The notes under the pieces are model-generated. The model was not told where the DNA came from, did not search any database, and saw only the letters and a program-made list of their open reading frames with translations. 40,738 bases of DNA from Candidatus Nanopelagicaceae bacterium (GTDB lineage: Bacteria; Actinomycetota; Actinomycetes; Nanopelagicales; Nanopelagicaceae): positions 1 through 40,738 of the forward strand of contig VFFD01000004.1 of the NCBI GenBank assembly GCA_018882745.1, written 5' to 3'. The stretch's first letter is position 1, and each line of letters opens with the position of its first letter. The position numbers were made by a program, and so were the translations under genes. This document shows, piece after piece, positions 1 through 7,409 of this stretch.

Positions 1-2
1 TT

Positions 3-347
3 CTTACATACTTCTCGCGTTCCTGGATTATCGATGACAATAATGAGATCGTAAAAACTGCTGCATCTGAAACTGGTTTCTGGAGAGTTAAACCTGGAAA
101 CCAATTAGAAGTATTGATCGCGCACAGCACCGGAATCTCTGAAGGTTGGGTTGGTCGCTTTGATGGACCAAAGATCCAATTAGCTATGGATCACGCCTAT
201 TCTGCGCCGTCTGCCAAGGCAATCGAAGGTGGTCAACGTTTATATGGCTTAGTTGAAGGCGAACTCTTCTATGCCTATGACATGGCATATAACGGCAACA
301 AATTGCAGGCACATATCTGGTCAACGCTTCCTAGAGTCTCTCAATAA
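3..347 (+). CDS. Nitrobindin-like heme-binding beta-barrel protein (5' truncated)
   Basis: Only the C-terminal 114 residues lie in the window; the reading frame is open to the left edge. The fragment matches the nitrobindin/FABP-like family (formerly DUF1794; THAP4 C-terminal domain, M. tuberculosis Rv2717c). It shows an SRSW segment, GFWR, the AHSTGISEGWVG strand pair, a SAKAIEGGQRLYG segment and a terminal AHIWSTLPRV. The His in that last motif corresponds to the proximal heme ligand of family members. These proteins bind ferric heme in a ten-stranded barrel and have been reported to scavenge nitric oxide or isomerise peroxynitrite. The stop codon directly abuts the ATG of the asparaginase gene, so the two are probably co-transcribed. 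Assignment to the family is firm; the physiological role is inferred from family knowledge only. Confidence 0.85.
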   Translation, partial: LTYFSRSWIIDDNNEIVKTAASETGFWRVKPGNQLEVLIAHSTGISEGWVGRFDGPKIQLAMDHAYSAPSAKAIEGGQRLYGLVEGELFYAYDMAYNGNKLQAHIWSTLPRVSQ

Positions 348-1286
348 ATGCACGCCGGAGAGATACTTGTTGAGGTAGTCCGCAACGAGATGGTGGAGTC
401 AGTCCATGATGGACATTTATTGATTCTTGATTCATCTGGTAAAGATCTCTTGAAAATCGGCGATGTTGATCAATTGATCTACCCGCGCTCTGCTGTGAAA
501 TCTCTCCAAGCTTCAGCCATGCTCCGCGCTGGTTTAAAGGTAAGTGGTGAACAACTAGCGCTTGCCTGCGCGAGCCACGCAGGAAGTCGAGCACATCTTG
601 ATGTTGCCTTATCAACTCTTCGTAGCGTTGGCCTTGATGAAAGCGCGCTCCGCAATACCCCAGATAAACCTCTTGATCCGGCCGAACGAGCTGCATGGGG
701 AGATAAAGCGCCTTCTTCACTTGCTGCAAATTGCAGCGGCAAACATTCTGCGATGCTGGCTACCTGTGCGGTCAATGGTTGGGATTTAGAAACGTATAAG
801 AACCCGGAACATCCGTTACAACGCGCAATCGCTGCAGAGTTTGAAAAATTAAGTGGCGAGAAGATCACAAAAGTAGGAGTCGACGGATGTGGCGCTGCGC
901 TCTTTGCAATTTCGCTTCGAGCATTGGCTCATGCCATAAGAAATCTAACGCTATCTAATGAAGCTATTCATCAAGAGGTAGTGAACGCTTGTCGCAACAA
1001 TCCAATCATGGTTTCTGGAGTTGGACGTTTACCAACTTTGTTGATGCAGAAAGTTCCAGGGCTATTTGTGAAAGATGGAGCCGAAGGCGTGATGATCATT
1101 TCAACGCCAAAAGGTGAAGTAATTGTCTGGAAAATGAGCGATGGTTCTCAGCGCGGAAATGCACCTCTATCTGTTGCAACTCTTTCGCATCTAGGAATTA
1201 CCGTTGAGCTTGAGCGTGAAAATGTGATGGGCGATGGCAGGGTTGTAGGAGAAATTAGGGCGAGTAAACTCGTCCGTCATGGCTAA
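348..1286 (+). CDS. L-asparaginase, Rhizobium etli type (asparaginase II family)
   Basis: A 312-residue protein of Pfam family Asparaginase_II, which hydrolyses L-asparagine to aspartate and ammonia and is unrelated in fold to E. coli AnsA/AnsB. Visible signatures are YPRSAVKS with Ser48 and Lys51, NCSGKH with Cys129 and Lys132, and VDGCGAA with Cys181. In the characterised R. etli enzyme the equivalent Ser48/Lys51 pair is catalytic, and a Cys/Lys/Cys set binds zinc; all are conserved here. No signal peptide is seen, so it is cytosolic. The ATG follows the upstream stop with no gap, and the 3' end overlaps the mshA start by 8 bp, so it is probably translated from the same message as its neighbours. 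Length fits the family (about 310–360 residues). Confidence 0.88.
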   Translation: MHAGEILVEVVRNEMVESVHDGHLLILDSSGKDLLKIGDVDQLIYPRSAVKSLQASAMLRAGLKVSGEQLALACASHAGSRAHLDVALSTLRSVGLDESALRNTPDKPLDPAERAAWGDKAPSSLAANCSGKHSAMLATCAVNGWDLETYKNPEHPLQRAIAAEFEKLSGEKITKVGVDGCGAALFAISLRALAHAIRNLTLSNEAIHQEVVNACRNNPIMVSGVGRLPTLLMQKVPGLFVKDGAEGVMIISTPKGEVIVWKMSDGSQRGNAPLSVATLSHLGITVELERENVMGDGRVVGEIRASKLVRHG

Positions 1287-2556
1287 CCACAAACGGCGCA
1301 TCGCATCCTTGATGCTCCACACCTCACCGCTTGAACAAGCGGGCACTGGTGATGCCGGTGGAATGAATGTTTATGTTGTCGAAAGTGCCAAACGAATTGC
1401 TGCATCAGGTGTTGATGTAGATATCTACACCCGCGCTAATCGCTCTGGTTTGCCAGAAAAAGTTGAGATTGGTGACGGTGTAACGGTGCGTCATTTAGAA
1501 GCTGGTCCATACGATGGAATCACTAAAGATGAACTTCCCTCTCAAATCTGTGCGCTGATGTCATCTTTCATGCACCAAGAAGCGCGCCTTCCGATGGGCT
1601 ATTACGACGTACTGCATTCGCATTATTGGATCTCAGGACAACTGGGTTGGTTAGTAAGTGAACGTCTTGGTATTCCTCTTGTACACACCATGCACACGAT
1701 GGCAAAGGTTAAGAATCTCTCTCTTGCAGAAGGAGAGAAACCAGAACCTAAGACTCGTGCCATTGGTGAAGAACAAGTTGTGGGCGCATCAGCCGCACTC
1801 GTCGCCAACACTACGGCTGAAGCAGCGAGCTTGGTCTCGCTTTACGATGCCTGTCCAGATCGGGTCTTTGTGGTGCCACCCGGAGTAGATCTCTCCACTT
1901 ACAAAATGAACGGCGGTAAGAAAGCATCTAGAAAGAAGTTAAAAGTCAAAGATGATGCCTTGATGCTTGCTTTCGTGGGCCGCATTCAGCCACATAAAGG
2001 TCCAGAAGTTTTGATCCGCGCCGTTGCTGAGATGTTGAAACACACGCCAATGCTTCGCGCTCGCCTTAAGACTGTCATCATGGGCGGCCCATCAGGCAAT
2101 GGTTCCCAAGAACCAGAACGTTTACAAGCGTTAACAAAATTTCTTGGAGTAGAAGATGTCATTGAATTCGTACCACCAGTTCCTCGTGATGAGTTATCTG
2201 ATTGGTACCGCGCAAGTGATCTTGTTTGCGTTCCTTCATATTCAGAATCATTTGGTTTAGTGGCTCTCGAAGCGCAAGCATGCGGAACCCCCGTTGTTGC
2301 AACAGCAGTTGGTGGGCTACGCACCGCGGTCGCTGATGGAATCTCGGGATCCCTCGTTGATGGACATGATCCACGCGCCTGGTCAGCCGTGATCTCGCGC
2401 CTTTTGATGGAGCCAGAACGGCGTTTATTGCTTTCGATGGGAGCGATAGAACACGCATCGCACTTTGGTTGGGACACTACTGCGCGCGGACTTCTTGATG
2501 TCTATGACCACGTGCTCTCCCAAGGAGAAAGAGCACGACTCAACGTCGCGCAATAG
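1279..2556 (+). CDS. mshA: D-inositol-3-phosphate glycosyltransferase MshA
   Basis: A 425-residue GT-B fold glycosyltransferase of family GT4. It catalyses the first committed step of mycothiol synthesis, transferring GlcNAc from UDP-GlcNAc to 1L-myo-inositol-1-phosphate. The N-terminal domain carries HTSPLEQAGTGDAGGMNVY (residues 14–32), the acceptor-side loop typical of MshA. The C-terminal domain has GRIQPHKG (233–240, with the donor-phosphate-binding Arg and Lys) and SESFGLVALEAQACGTPVVA (321–340), containing the E-x7-E motif. Start is the ATG inside the end of the asparaginase gene (8 bp overlap). Downstream YbjN and gpmA genes reproduce the M. tuberculosis Rv0486–Rv0489 order, which supports the assignment. 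Mycothiol is restricted to actinobacteria, so this gene is also a taxonomic marker. Confidence 0.95.
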   Translation: MANHKRRIASLMLHTSPLEQAGTGDAGGMNVYVVESAKRIAASGVDVDIYTRANRSGLPEKVEIGDGVTVRHLEAGPYDGITKDELPSQICALMSSFMHQEARLPMGYYDVLHSHYWISGQLGWLVSERLGIPLVHTMHTMAKVKNLSLAEGEKPEPKTRAIGEEQVVGASAALVANTTAEAASLVSLYDACPDRVFVVPPGVDLSTYKMNGGKKASRKKLKVKDDALMLAFVGRIQPHKGPEVLIRAVAEMLKHTPMLRARLKTVIMGGPSGNGSQEPERLQALTKFLGVEDVIEFVPPVPRDELSDWYRASDLVCVPSYSESFGLVALEAQACGTPVVATAVGGLRTAVADGISGSLVDGHDPRAWSAVISRLLMEPERRLLLSMGAIEHASHFGWDTTARGLLDVYDHVLSQGERARLNVAQ

Positions 2557-2566
2557 AGAAATTCCT

Positions 2567-3052
2567 ATGTCTAACCGCGCCATGGCGCTTGCCACGATTG
2601 ATGAATTTTTGGAATCCCACGATATTGATTTTGAAAAGAGTTCCGAGACTGCTTATCTGCTAACACTTCCAGGGGCGAAGAAACTCCAGACTCATTGCGC
2701 ACTTGTCGTTGGAGATCAATCTCTGAGTATTAACGCCTTCGTTATCCGCAAGCCCGATGAGAATACCGAAGTGGTTCATGAGTGGTTACTGAAGAAAAAC
2801 GCCACGATGTATTGCGTCGCTTTCGCCATTAACGAACTCGGTGATATTTATCTTGTGGGACGCCTGCCATTTAGCGCTGTGACTGAACAAGAGTTAGATA
2901 GAGTGATTGGAGCAGTTCTTGAATACTCTGATTCATCATTTAATCCATTGCTGGAGCTGGGATTCAGTACGGCAATTCGTCGCGAGTGGGCATGGCGCGT
3001 TTCACGCGGAGAATCGTTAGCGAATCTCGCCGCATTTGAACATCTGATTTAA
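2567..3052 (+). CDS. YbjN domain-containing protein
   Basis: A 161-residue protein equivalent to the gene that follows mshA in mycobacteria (Rv0487). It carries the YbjN fold, related to type III secretion chaperone-like proteins: an N-terminal helix with the IDEFLESHDIDFE segment, then strands ending in VGRLPFSAVTEQELD. Its biochemical role is unknown. The frame is open 102 bp further upstream into mshA, but I choose ATG 2567 because it begins 10 bp after the mshA stop and gives the family's normal N-terminus. ATG 2582 is a possible alternative. No signal peptide or membrane segment is present. Linkage to mshA and gpmA is conserved in actinobacteria, but the functional reason is not known. 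Confidence 0.85.
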   Translation: MSNRAMALATIDEFLESHDIDFEKSSETAYLLTLPGAKKLQTHCALVVGDQSLSINAFVIRKPDENTEVVHEWLLKKNATMYCVAFAINELGDIYLVGRLPFSAVTEQELDRVIGAVLEYSDSSFNPLLELGFSTAIRREWAWRVSRGESLANLAAFEHLI

Positions 3053-3071
3053 TCTTCAATAGGATGACGAC

Positions 3072-3821
3072 ATGAGCATCGGCAAATTAATCCTGCTCCG
3101 CCATGGTGAGAGTGAATGGAATGCAAAAAATCTCTTTACTGGTTGGGTAGATGTTCGGCTCTCGGCACTTGGCGAAACTGAGGCAAAACGTGGCGGCGCA
3201 CTCCTGAAAGAAAAAGGATTATTGCCCGACGTACTTCACACATCTCTTCTTCGCCGCGCGATTCATACTGCCCAGCTCGCACTTGATGAATGTGATCGTC
3301 ATTGGATTCCCGTTCATCGCACCTGGCGCCTCAATGAACGCCATTACGGCGCGCTCCAAGGTAAAGATAAGAAAGAAACTCTTGCGACGTATGGCGAGGA
3401 ACAATTCAAGCTCTGGCGCCGTTCATTTGATGTTCCGCCCCCACCGATTGACGATAACGATCAATATTCTCAAGCGCGCGATCCCCGTTACAAAGATTTA
3501 GGCGCTGATATGCCGCGAACCGAGTGCCTCAAAGATGTCGTGAACCGCATGCTTCCTTATCTCAATGATGAGATTGCTGCTGATTTACGGGCCGGAAAGA
3601 CAGTTTTAGTGGCGGCGCATGGCAACTCCATCCGCGCGATCGTGAAACACCTTGCCTGTATTTCTGATTCAGATATCGCCGAAGTAAATATCCCGACCGG
3701 AATTCCGTTGCTCTATACCTTTGATGATGACTTTGAACCTGTCGTAAAGATGGGCGAATATCTCGATCCGATAGCAGCAAAGGCCGCTATCGAAGCGGTA
3801 GCTAATCAGGGTAAGAAGTAA
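3072..3821 (+). CDS. gpmA: 2,3-bisphosphoglycerate-dependent phosphoglycerate mutase
   Basis: A 249-residue histidine phosphatase superfamily enzyme that interconverts 3- and 2-phosphoglycerate in glycolysis and gluconeogenesis. The N-terminus shows [10 protein letters not shown] with the phospho-accepting His11, then [31 protein letters not shown] (catalytic Glu region) and AAHGNSIRA with the second catalytic His. Length equals that of E. coli GpmA (about 250). An AGGA ribosome-binding site lies about 8 bp before the ATG. It ends the run of rightward genes from nitrobindin. The convergent phoU gene ends 13 bp downstream. Confidence 0.96.
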   Translation: MSIGKLILLRHGESEWNAKNLFTGWVDVRLSALGETEAKRGGALLKEKGLLPDVLHTSLLRRAIHTAQLALDECDRHWIPVHRTWRLNERHYGALQGKDKKETLATYGEEQFKLWRRSFDVPPPPIDDNDQYSQARDPRYKDLGADMPRTECLKDVVNRMLPYLNDEIAADLRAGKTVLVAAHGNSIRAIVKHLACISDSDIAEVNIPTGIPLLYTFDDDFEPVVKMGEYLDPIAAKAAIEAVANQGKK

Positions 3822-3834
3822 ATACTTTTAAGAG

Positions 3835-4488
3835 TTACTTGGAGAACTTGCCGGTAACAAGGAAGTAAACCCGGCGCGCAACTGATACTGCGTGATCGGC
3901 GTAACGTTCGTAATAACGGCCAATCAAAGTGATGTCAATTGCTGTTTCAGTGCCGTGCGACCACTTGTCATCGAGCAAAGTAGTGAAGAGTTTGCGATGA
4001 AGCTTATCCATCTCATCATCATCCTTCTCAACTTCCATCGCCTTTTCAACGTCGCGAGAATTAATGACCCCACCAACTTTGTCTGAGATCAGGCGAGCTA
4101 CTTTGCCCATCTCTTCAATGGTGAGAAGCAATTCTGATGGAACAGCAGCATTGGGATGGCGCAGTCTGGTGATTTTAGCGATGTGATGGGCCATATCTCC
4201 CATACGTTCTAAATCAGCGCTCATGCGCAGCGCGGTCACAAGTGCGCGCAAGTCAGAAGCTACTGGTTGTTGGCGAGCAATAATGTCGATGATTCGCGCA
4301 TCAAGTTCATGTTGAATATCGTCAACGCGATCATCAGAAGCTATAACTTCCTCAGCTTCTTTAATGTCAGCAGTCAAGAGGGCATGGGTGGCGCGAGTGA
4401 TCGCATCAGATACCAGCGCGGATAAATCAACAAGGGTTTGGGTAACACCATCAAGTTCATCTTGAAATGCGCTTCGAAGCCAACTCAT
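3835..4488 (-). CDS. phoU: Phosphate transport system regulator PhoU
   Basis: A 217-residue all-helical protein made of two PhoU repeats, each with a metal-binding-like motif: ADLERMGDMAHH in the first half and RYYERYADHAV in the second. PhoU links the Pst phosphate transporter to the phosphate-sensing two-component system and dampens signalling when phosphate is plentiful; it is cytosolic. It is transcribed divergently from senX3-regX3, its expected partners (M. tuberculosis PhoY2 interacts with SenX3). Upstream, the minus strand reads TACCTT-N6-ATG, consistent with a leaderless transcript. A direct repeat resembling a PHO box lies 43–82 bp further upstream. No pst genes are in the window. 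Confidence 0.95.
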   Translation of the reverse strand: MSWLRSAFQDELDGVTQTLVDLSALVSDAITRATHALLTADIKEAEEVIASDDRVDDIQHELDARIIDIIARQQPVASDLRALVTALRMSADLERMGDMAHHIAKITRLRHPNAAVPSELLLTIEEMGKVARLISDKVGGVINSRDVEKAMEVEKDDDEMDKLHRKLFTTLLDDKWSHGTETAIDITLIGRYYERYADHAVSVARRVYFLVTGKFSK

Positions 4489-4494
4489 GGGCTA

Positions 4495-4500
4495 AAGGTA
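4495..4500 (-). promoter_or_regulatory. Predicted -10 of phoU (leaderless)
   Basis: On the minus strand the hexamer TACCTT is followed by 6 bp (TAGCCC) and then the phoU ATG at 4488. A transcript starting about 7 bp after the hexamer would begin at or next to the start codon. No Shine-Dalgarno sequence is visible. Confidence 0.55.
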
Positions 4501-4530
4501 ATAGTTTCAGGCGTATATGGAAACTTCTGC

Positions 4531-4570
4531 GGTAAACAGGGTCTGTCGTGGCGGTGAACAACGGGTAAAT
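4531..4570 (+). promoter_or_regulatory. PHO-box-like direct repeats between phoU and senX3
   Basis: Three 7-mers are in 11-bp phase: GGTAAAC at 4531–4537, GGTGAAC at 4553–4559 and GGTAAAT at 4564–4570. The last two are separated by exactly 4 bp. On the opposite strand this reads as GTTCACC-type units spaced like the PhoP/RegX3 direct repeats of Streptomyces and mycobacteria. The position at 78–118 bp in the intergenic gap suggests autoregulation of senX3-regX3 and possibly of phoU. Binding by RegX3 is inference. Confidence 0.6.
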
Positions 4571-4602
4571 CAAGGAGAGATGACGAGCCATCACTACTTT
4601 CG

Positions 4603-4608
4603 TACTAT
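4603..4608 (+). promoter_or_regulatory. Predicted -10 of senX3 (leaderless)
   Basis: TACTAT is followed by 6 bp (TGCCAT) and the senX3 ATG at 4615. This places the expected transcription start on the start codon. No Shine-Dalgarno motif lies in the usual window. Confidence 0.6.
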
Positions 4609-4614
4609 TGCCAT

Positions 4615-5679
4615 ATGAAGTTCCGCAAAAGTACGAGCGAGAACAATGTAAATAATGGACTTCCTGATTTACTCATCAAGACTCTGCAATCCCTTGAAGT
4701 TGAATCTTTAGTTCTCATTCCTGGTGAAGAAGTCTTATTTCAATCCAACGGTATTTCAACTTTTGGCCTCATCCGAGATGAGCGAATTACAAGCGAAGAT
4801 TTGCTTGCGCTCATACGCGTAGTGCGAAGAAAGAACGAGATTCATCGCGGAACTTTGGAGCTTGCGCGCGGACCTATTGGTGGAGGTAAACGCCAACTCG
4901 ACGTCTCTGTGTCTCCGCTGAACGATCAAGGTATGGTTTTAGTGCTTATCTCTGATGAGAGCGAAGCTCGCCGCATCGATGCAGTTCGCCGTGATTTCGT
5001 AGCAAATGTTTCCCATGAACTCAAAACTCCTATCGGAGCGCTTGGTCTGTTGAGTGAAGCAATCCTGGGCGCTAAGGATCAGCCAGATGCTGTGGTTAAG
5101 TTTGCAACGCGAATGCAAAATGAGGCGAAGCGATTAACGGAATTGGTTCAAGAGATCATCGATCTCTCTCGACTACAAAGTAGCGATCCATTGCAGAAGG
5201 CCCTAGCGGTAGACGTCAGCGATGTCGTTCGCGAAGCAGTCGATCAAGCCCAATTTTCTTCCGAACAACGTGGCATCAGTTTAGAAATTGGCGAAATTGA
5301 AGACGCGACTGTCATTGGAGATCGCGAACAGTTGATTACTGCAGTCCACAATCTGGTAGAGAATGCAGTCAACTACAGCCCTGAGCACACTAAGGTCTCA
5401 ATCGTGACAAAACGAAATGGCAACATCGCAGAAATCTCGATAACAGATCAAGGAATTGGAATTGCAGAGAGCGAACTCAATCGCATCTTTGAACGCTTCT
5501 ATCGCGTCGACCCTGCTCGCTCACGGTTGACTGGCGGCACAGGATTGGGACTTTCGATTGTGAAGCACGTGGCGCTTAATCATGGCGGAGACGTAAAGGT
5601 TTGGAGTAAGGAAGGCGTGGGAAGTACATTCACGCTCCAACTTCCGATTGCACGAGATGATGAAGGGAGCGCCTCATGA
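4615..5679 (+). CDS. senX3: SenX3-like phosphate-sensing histidine kinase lacking membrane segments
   Basis: A 354-residue histidine kinase paired with regX3. Residues about 25–115 form a PAS-like domain. The HisKA motif RRDFVANVSHELKTPIG places the phospho-accepting His at 134. The ATPase domain has the N box HNLVENAVNYSP (Asn250), G1 box DQGIGI (278–283), F box ERFYR and G2 box GTGLGL (308–313). M. tuberculosis SenX3 has two N-terminal membrane helices before its PAS domain. Here no hydrophobic segment of that kind exists, and the upstream frame meets a stop at 4555 without another start codon, so the kinase appears soluble. It overlaps regX3 by 4 bp (ATGA). It is the likely sensor of the Pst/PhoU state and phosphorylates RegX3. 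Confidence 0.88.
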   Translation: MKFRKSTSENNVNNGLPDLLIKTLQSLEVESLVLIPGEEVLFQSNGISTFGLIRDERITSEDLLALIRVVRRKNEIHRGTLELARGPIGGGKRQLDVSVSPLNDQGMVLVLISDESEARRIDAVRRDFVANVSHELKTPIGALGLLSEAILGAKDQPDAVVKFATRMQNEAKRLTELVQEIIDLSRLQSSDPLQKALAVDVSDVVREAVDQAQFSSEQRGISLEIGEIEDATVIGDREQLITAVHNLVENAVNYSPEHTKVSIVTKRNGNIAEISITDQGIGIAESELNRIFERFYRVDPARSRLTGGTGLGLSIVKHVALNHGGDVKVWSKEGVGSTFTLQLPIARDDEGSAS

Positions 5680-6359
5680 CCAAGATCTTGGTGGTTGAAG
5701 ATGAAGCCTCATTCTCTGAAGCGCTGGAGTTCCTCCTTGGTAAAGAGGGATTCTCTGTAGTCACGGCAGATACTGGAACTGAAGCGCTACGCAAGTTCGA
5801 TCAAGGCGGAATTGATCTCGTCCTGCTTGATCTCATGATTCCTGAAGTCTCGGGTACAGAAGTCTGTAGACAGATTCGCACTAAATCTCGAGTTCCCATC
5901 ATCATGCTGACTGCAAAGGATTCCGAGGTAGATAAAGTAGTAGGTCTTGAAATTGGTGCCGATGATTATGTAACCAAACCTTATTCATCTCGCGAACTAG
6001 TGGCCCGTATTCGCGCTGTACTAAGACGCAATTCTGGTGAAGCGATAGATAACGAACCAGGCGTCATGACTGTTGGAGCAATAAAAATGGATGTAGATCG
6101 CCATCAAGTTTCTGTGAATGGCGCTCCTATCTCACTTCCACTAAAAGAGTTCGAATTATTGGAGTTCCTAATGCGGAATGCCGGTCGAGTGTTGACGCGT
6201 ATGCAGCTCATTGATCGGGTATGGGGTAGTGATTATGTGGGAGATACCAAGACACTTGATGTCCATATCAAGCGGTTACGTGCAAAGATTGAAACTGATC
6301 CAGCCAATCCAACGTTAATTCAGACCGTGCGCGGCCTGGGTTACAAAATGGAGCTATAG
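5676..6359 (+). CDS. regX3: Response regulator RegX3 (OmpR/PhoB family)
   Basis: A 227-residue two-domain regulator. The receiver domain shows acidic residues VVEDE (6–10), phospho-accepting Asp52 in LLDLMIP, Thr79 and Lys101 in the KPYSSREL motif. The C-terminal winged-helix domain (about 130–227) includes PLKEFELLEFLMRNAGRVLTR and DVHIKRLRAKIE, the OmpR/PhoB DNA-binding signature. The start codon overlaps the senX3 stop, giving translational coupling. It probably activates phosphate-starvation genes and may bind the direct repeats upstream of senX3. Its last 19 bp overlap the convergent lipoprotein gene. Confidence 0.95.
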   Translation: MTKILVVEDEASFSEALEFLLGKEGFSVVTADTGTEALRKFDQGGIDLVLLDLMIPEVSGTEVCRQIRTKSRVPIIMLTAKDSEVDKVVGLEIGADDYVTKPYSSRELVARIRAVLRRNSGEAIDNEPGVMTVGAIKMDVDRHQVSVNGAPISLPLKEFELLEFLMRNAGRVLTRMQLIDRVWGSDYVGDTKTLDVHIKRLRAKIETDPANPTLIQTVRGLGYKMEL

Positions 6360-6802
6360 ATTCCAGTATTAGCAACAACGAGGGCATCTAGTTCAACTTT
6401 TCCACCCTTGGCGAAGTAGAGAATCACAGGAACGCGATAACCAGGCTTTGCGTCGAGCGCTGGAATTTTGGCTTTTGCATTCGCTGAGTCACCTTCAAAT
6501 ATCATTGGCTTGTTTCGAGTGAGAACTGCTTCAGTAGTGAGTTGTGCTCGTTGGCCATTGACGACAATTGCAACAAGACCATCTACCTCGTCACTGTGAT
6601 TGACAATAAATCCAACGAAAGTTCCTGAGCCATCAGGAAGCGCAACAATCTTTACGTTACGAATCTTGAGATCGCCAAGATCTTTTTCAACTCCATCAGT
6701 GACTTGTTTGATGATGCGAGTAGGAGCTTGGCCGCCAGAAGCACATCCAGTGAGCGTGACGCTTCCAAGAAGAAGTGCGCAAAGAAGTCGCTTCGAAATC
6801 AT
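6341..6802 (-). CDS. Hypothetical lipoprotein
   Basis: A 153-residue protein with a lipoprotein signal: positively charged start (MISKR), hydrophobic core and lipobox LTGC with Cys20. The mature part is about 130 residues, rich in beta-strand-like segments (VKIVALPDGSGTFVGFIVN, VDGLVAIVVNG, GYRVPVILYFAKGGKVELDALVV). I do not recognise a named family; it resembles small surface lipoproteins seen next to carD in actinobacteria, but that is memory, not a computed match. An in-frame ATG at 6826 would add eight residues; I prefer 6802 because it begins right at the signal peptide. The gene's 3' end overlaps regX3 by 19 bp on the opposite strand, and its start diverges from carD. It is predicted to be anchored on the outer face of the cytoplasmic membrane. 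Confidence 0.7.
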   Translation of the reverse strand: MISKRLLCALLLGSVTLTGCASGGQAPTRIIKQVTDGVEKDLGDLKIRNVKIVALPDGSGTFVGFIVNHSDEVDGLVAIVVNGQRAQLTTEAVLTRNKPMIFEGDSANAKAKIPALDAKPGYRVPVILYFAKGGKVELDALVVANTGIYSSIL

Positions 6803-6870
6803 TGGCGAATAATGGCAGAAAAGCATTGAATTACGCTCACTTTGGCTGGTTTTCGTGATTGGGATTACTC

Positions 6871-6896
6871 TGATAAAATTGCCCTCTAGCGAAAGG
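6871..6896 (+). promoter_or_regulatory. carD promoter and ribosome-binding site
   Basis: TGATAAAAT at 6871–6879 is an extended -10 element (TG-N-TAAAAT). A transcript from about 6886 would have a short leader with GAAAGG at 6891–6896, 6 bp before the carD ATG. A -35 is weak (TTTCGT at 6851, 17 bp spacing). Confidence 0.5.
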
Positions 6897-6902
6897 CAAT
6901 CA

Positions 6903-7385
6903 ATGTCATTTAAGGTCGGCGAAACCGTTGTTTATCCCCATCACGGAGCGGCTCTCATTGAAGCAATCGAGACCCGGACCATCAAAGGCGAAGAGAAGAT
7001 CTATCTAGTACTTAAGGTCGCACAAGGCGATCTCACAGTACGAGTCCCAGCAGAAAACGTTGACTTGGTTGGCGTTCGCGATGTTGTTGACTCCTCAGGT
7101 CTTGAAAGAGTCTTTGGTGTTCTACGCCAGCCTTACACCGAAGAACCCACAAACTGGTCGCGTCGCTACAAAGCTAATCTAGAAAAGCTTGCATCTGGCG
7201 ATGTCATCAAGGTCGCTGAAGTTGTTCGCGATCTTTTCCGTCGTGATCTTGACCGCGGTCTATCTGCGGGAGAGAAGCGCATGCTTGCTAAGGCACGCGC
7301 GATTTTGATTTCCGAACTTGCGCTCGCAGAAAATACTGACGAAGCCAAGGCTGAATCAATTCTCGACGAGGTACTCGCTTCTTAA
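6903..7385 (+). CDS. carD: CarD family RNA polymerase-binding transcription regulator
   Basis: A 160-residue CarD/CdnL protein. The N-terminal RNAP-interaction (Tudor-like) domain, [20 protein letters not shown] onward, spans about residues 1–60 and binds the RNAP beta subunit. The C-terminal helical domain (about 65–160, with [31 protein letters not shown]) contacts the upstream edge of the -10 bubble. In mycobacteria CarD stabilises open complexes at rRNA and many other promoters and is essential. The frame is open 48 bp further upstream, but ATG 6903 has a GAAAGG ribosome-binding site and the canonical N-terminus. It precedes ispDF by 24 bp, matching the carD–ispD–ispF order of mycobacteria (Rv3583c–Rv3581c). 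Confidence 0.95.
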   Translation: MSFKVGETVVYPHHGAALIEAIETRTIKGEEKIYLVLKVAQGDLTVRVPAENVDLVGVRDVVDSSGLERVFGVLRQPYTEEPTNWSRRYKANLEKLASGDVIKVAEVVRDLFRRDLDRGLSAGEKRMLAKARAILISELALAENTDEAKAESILDEVLAS

Positions 7386-7389
7386 TTCG

Positions 7390-7405
7390 CTCTCACCAGT
7401 GAGAG
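7390..7405 (+). promoter_or_regulatory. Perfect inverted repeat in front of the ispDF start
   Basis: CTCTCAC-CA-GTGAGAG is a perfect 7-bp inverted repeat around a 2-bp centre, ending 4 bp before the ispDF ATG. Its right arm holds the only purine-rich (GAGAG) candidate ribosome-binding site, and GAGAGTCTC can form an alternative small pairing. It may be an RNA hairpin that masks the site, or a protein-binding dyad; the sequence does not decide. Confidence 0.45.
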
Positions 7406-7409
7406 TCTC

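Noticed and set aside
1986-2477. Long antisense open frames opposite mshA, groEL, citA and other genes
   Set aside because: They mirror the codon pattern of real genes on the other strand, lack start signals and show low-complexity Ser/Arg-rich peptides.
2465-2566. N-terminal extension of the YbjN gene inside mshA
   Set aside because: It would overlap mshA by 92 bp in another frame; the peptide is unlike the family and ATG 2567 fits better.
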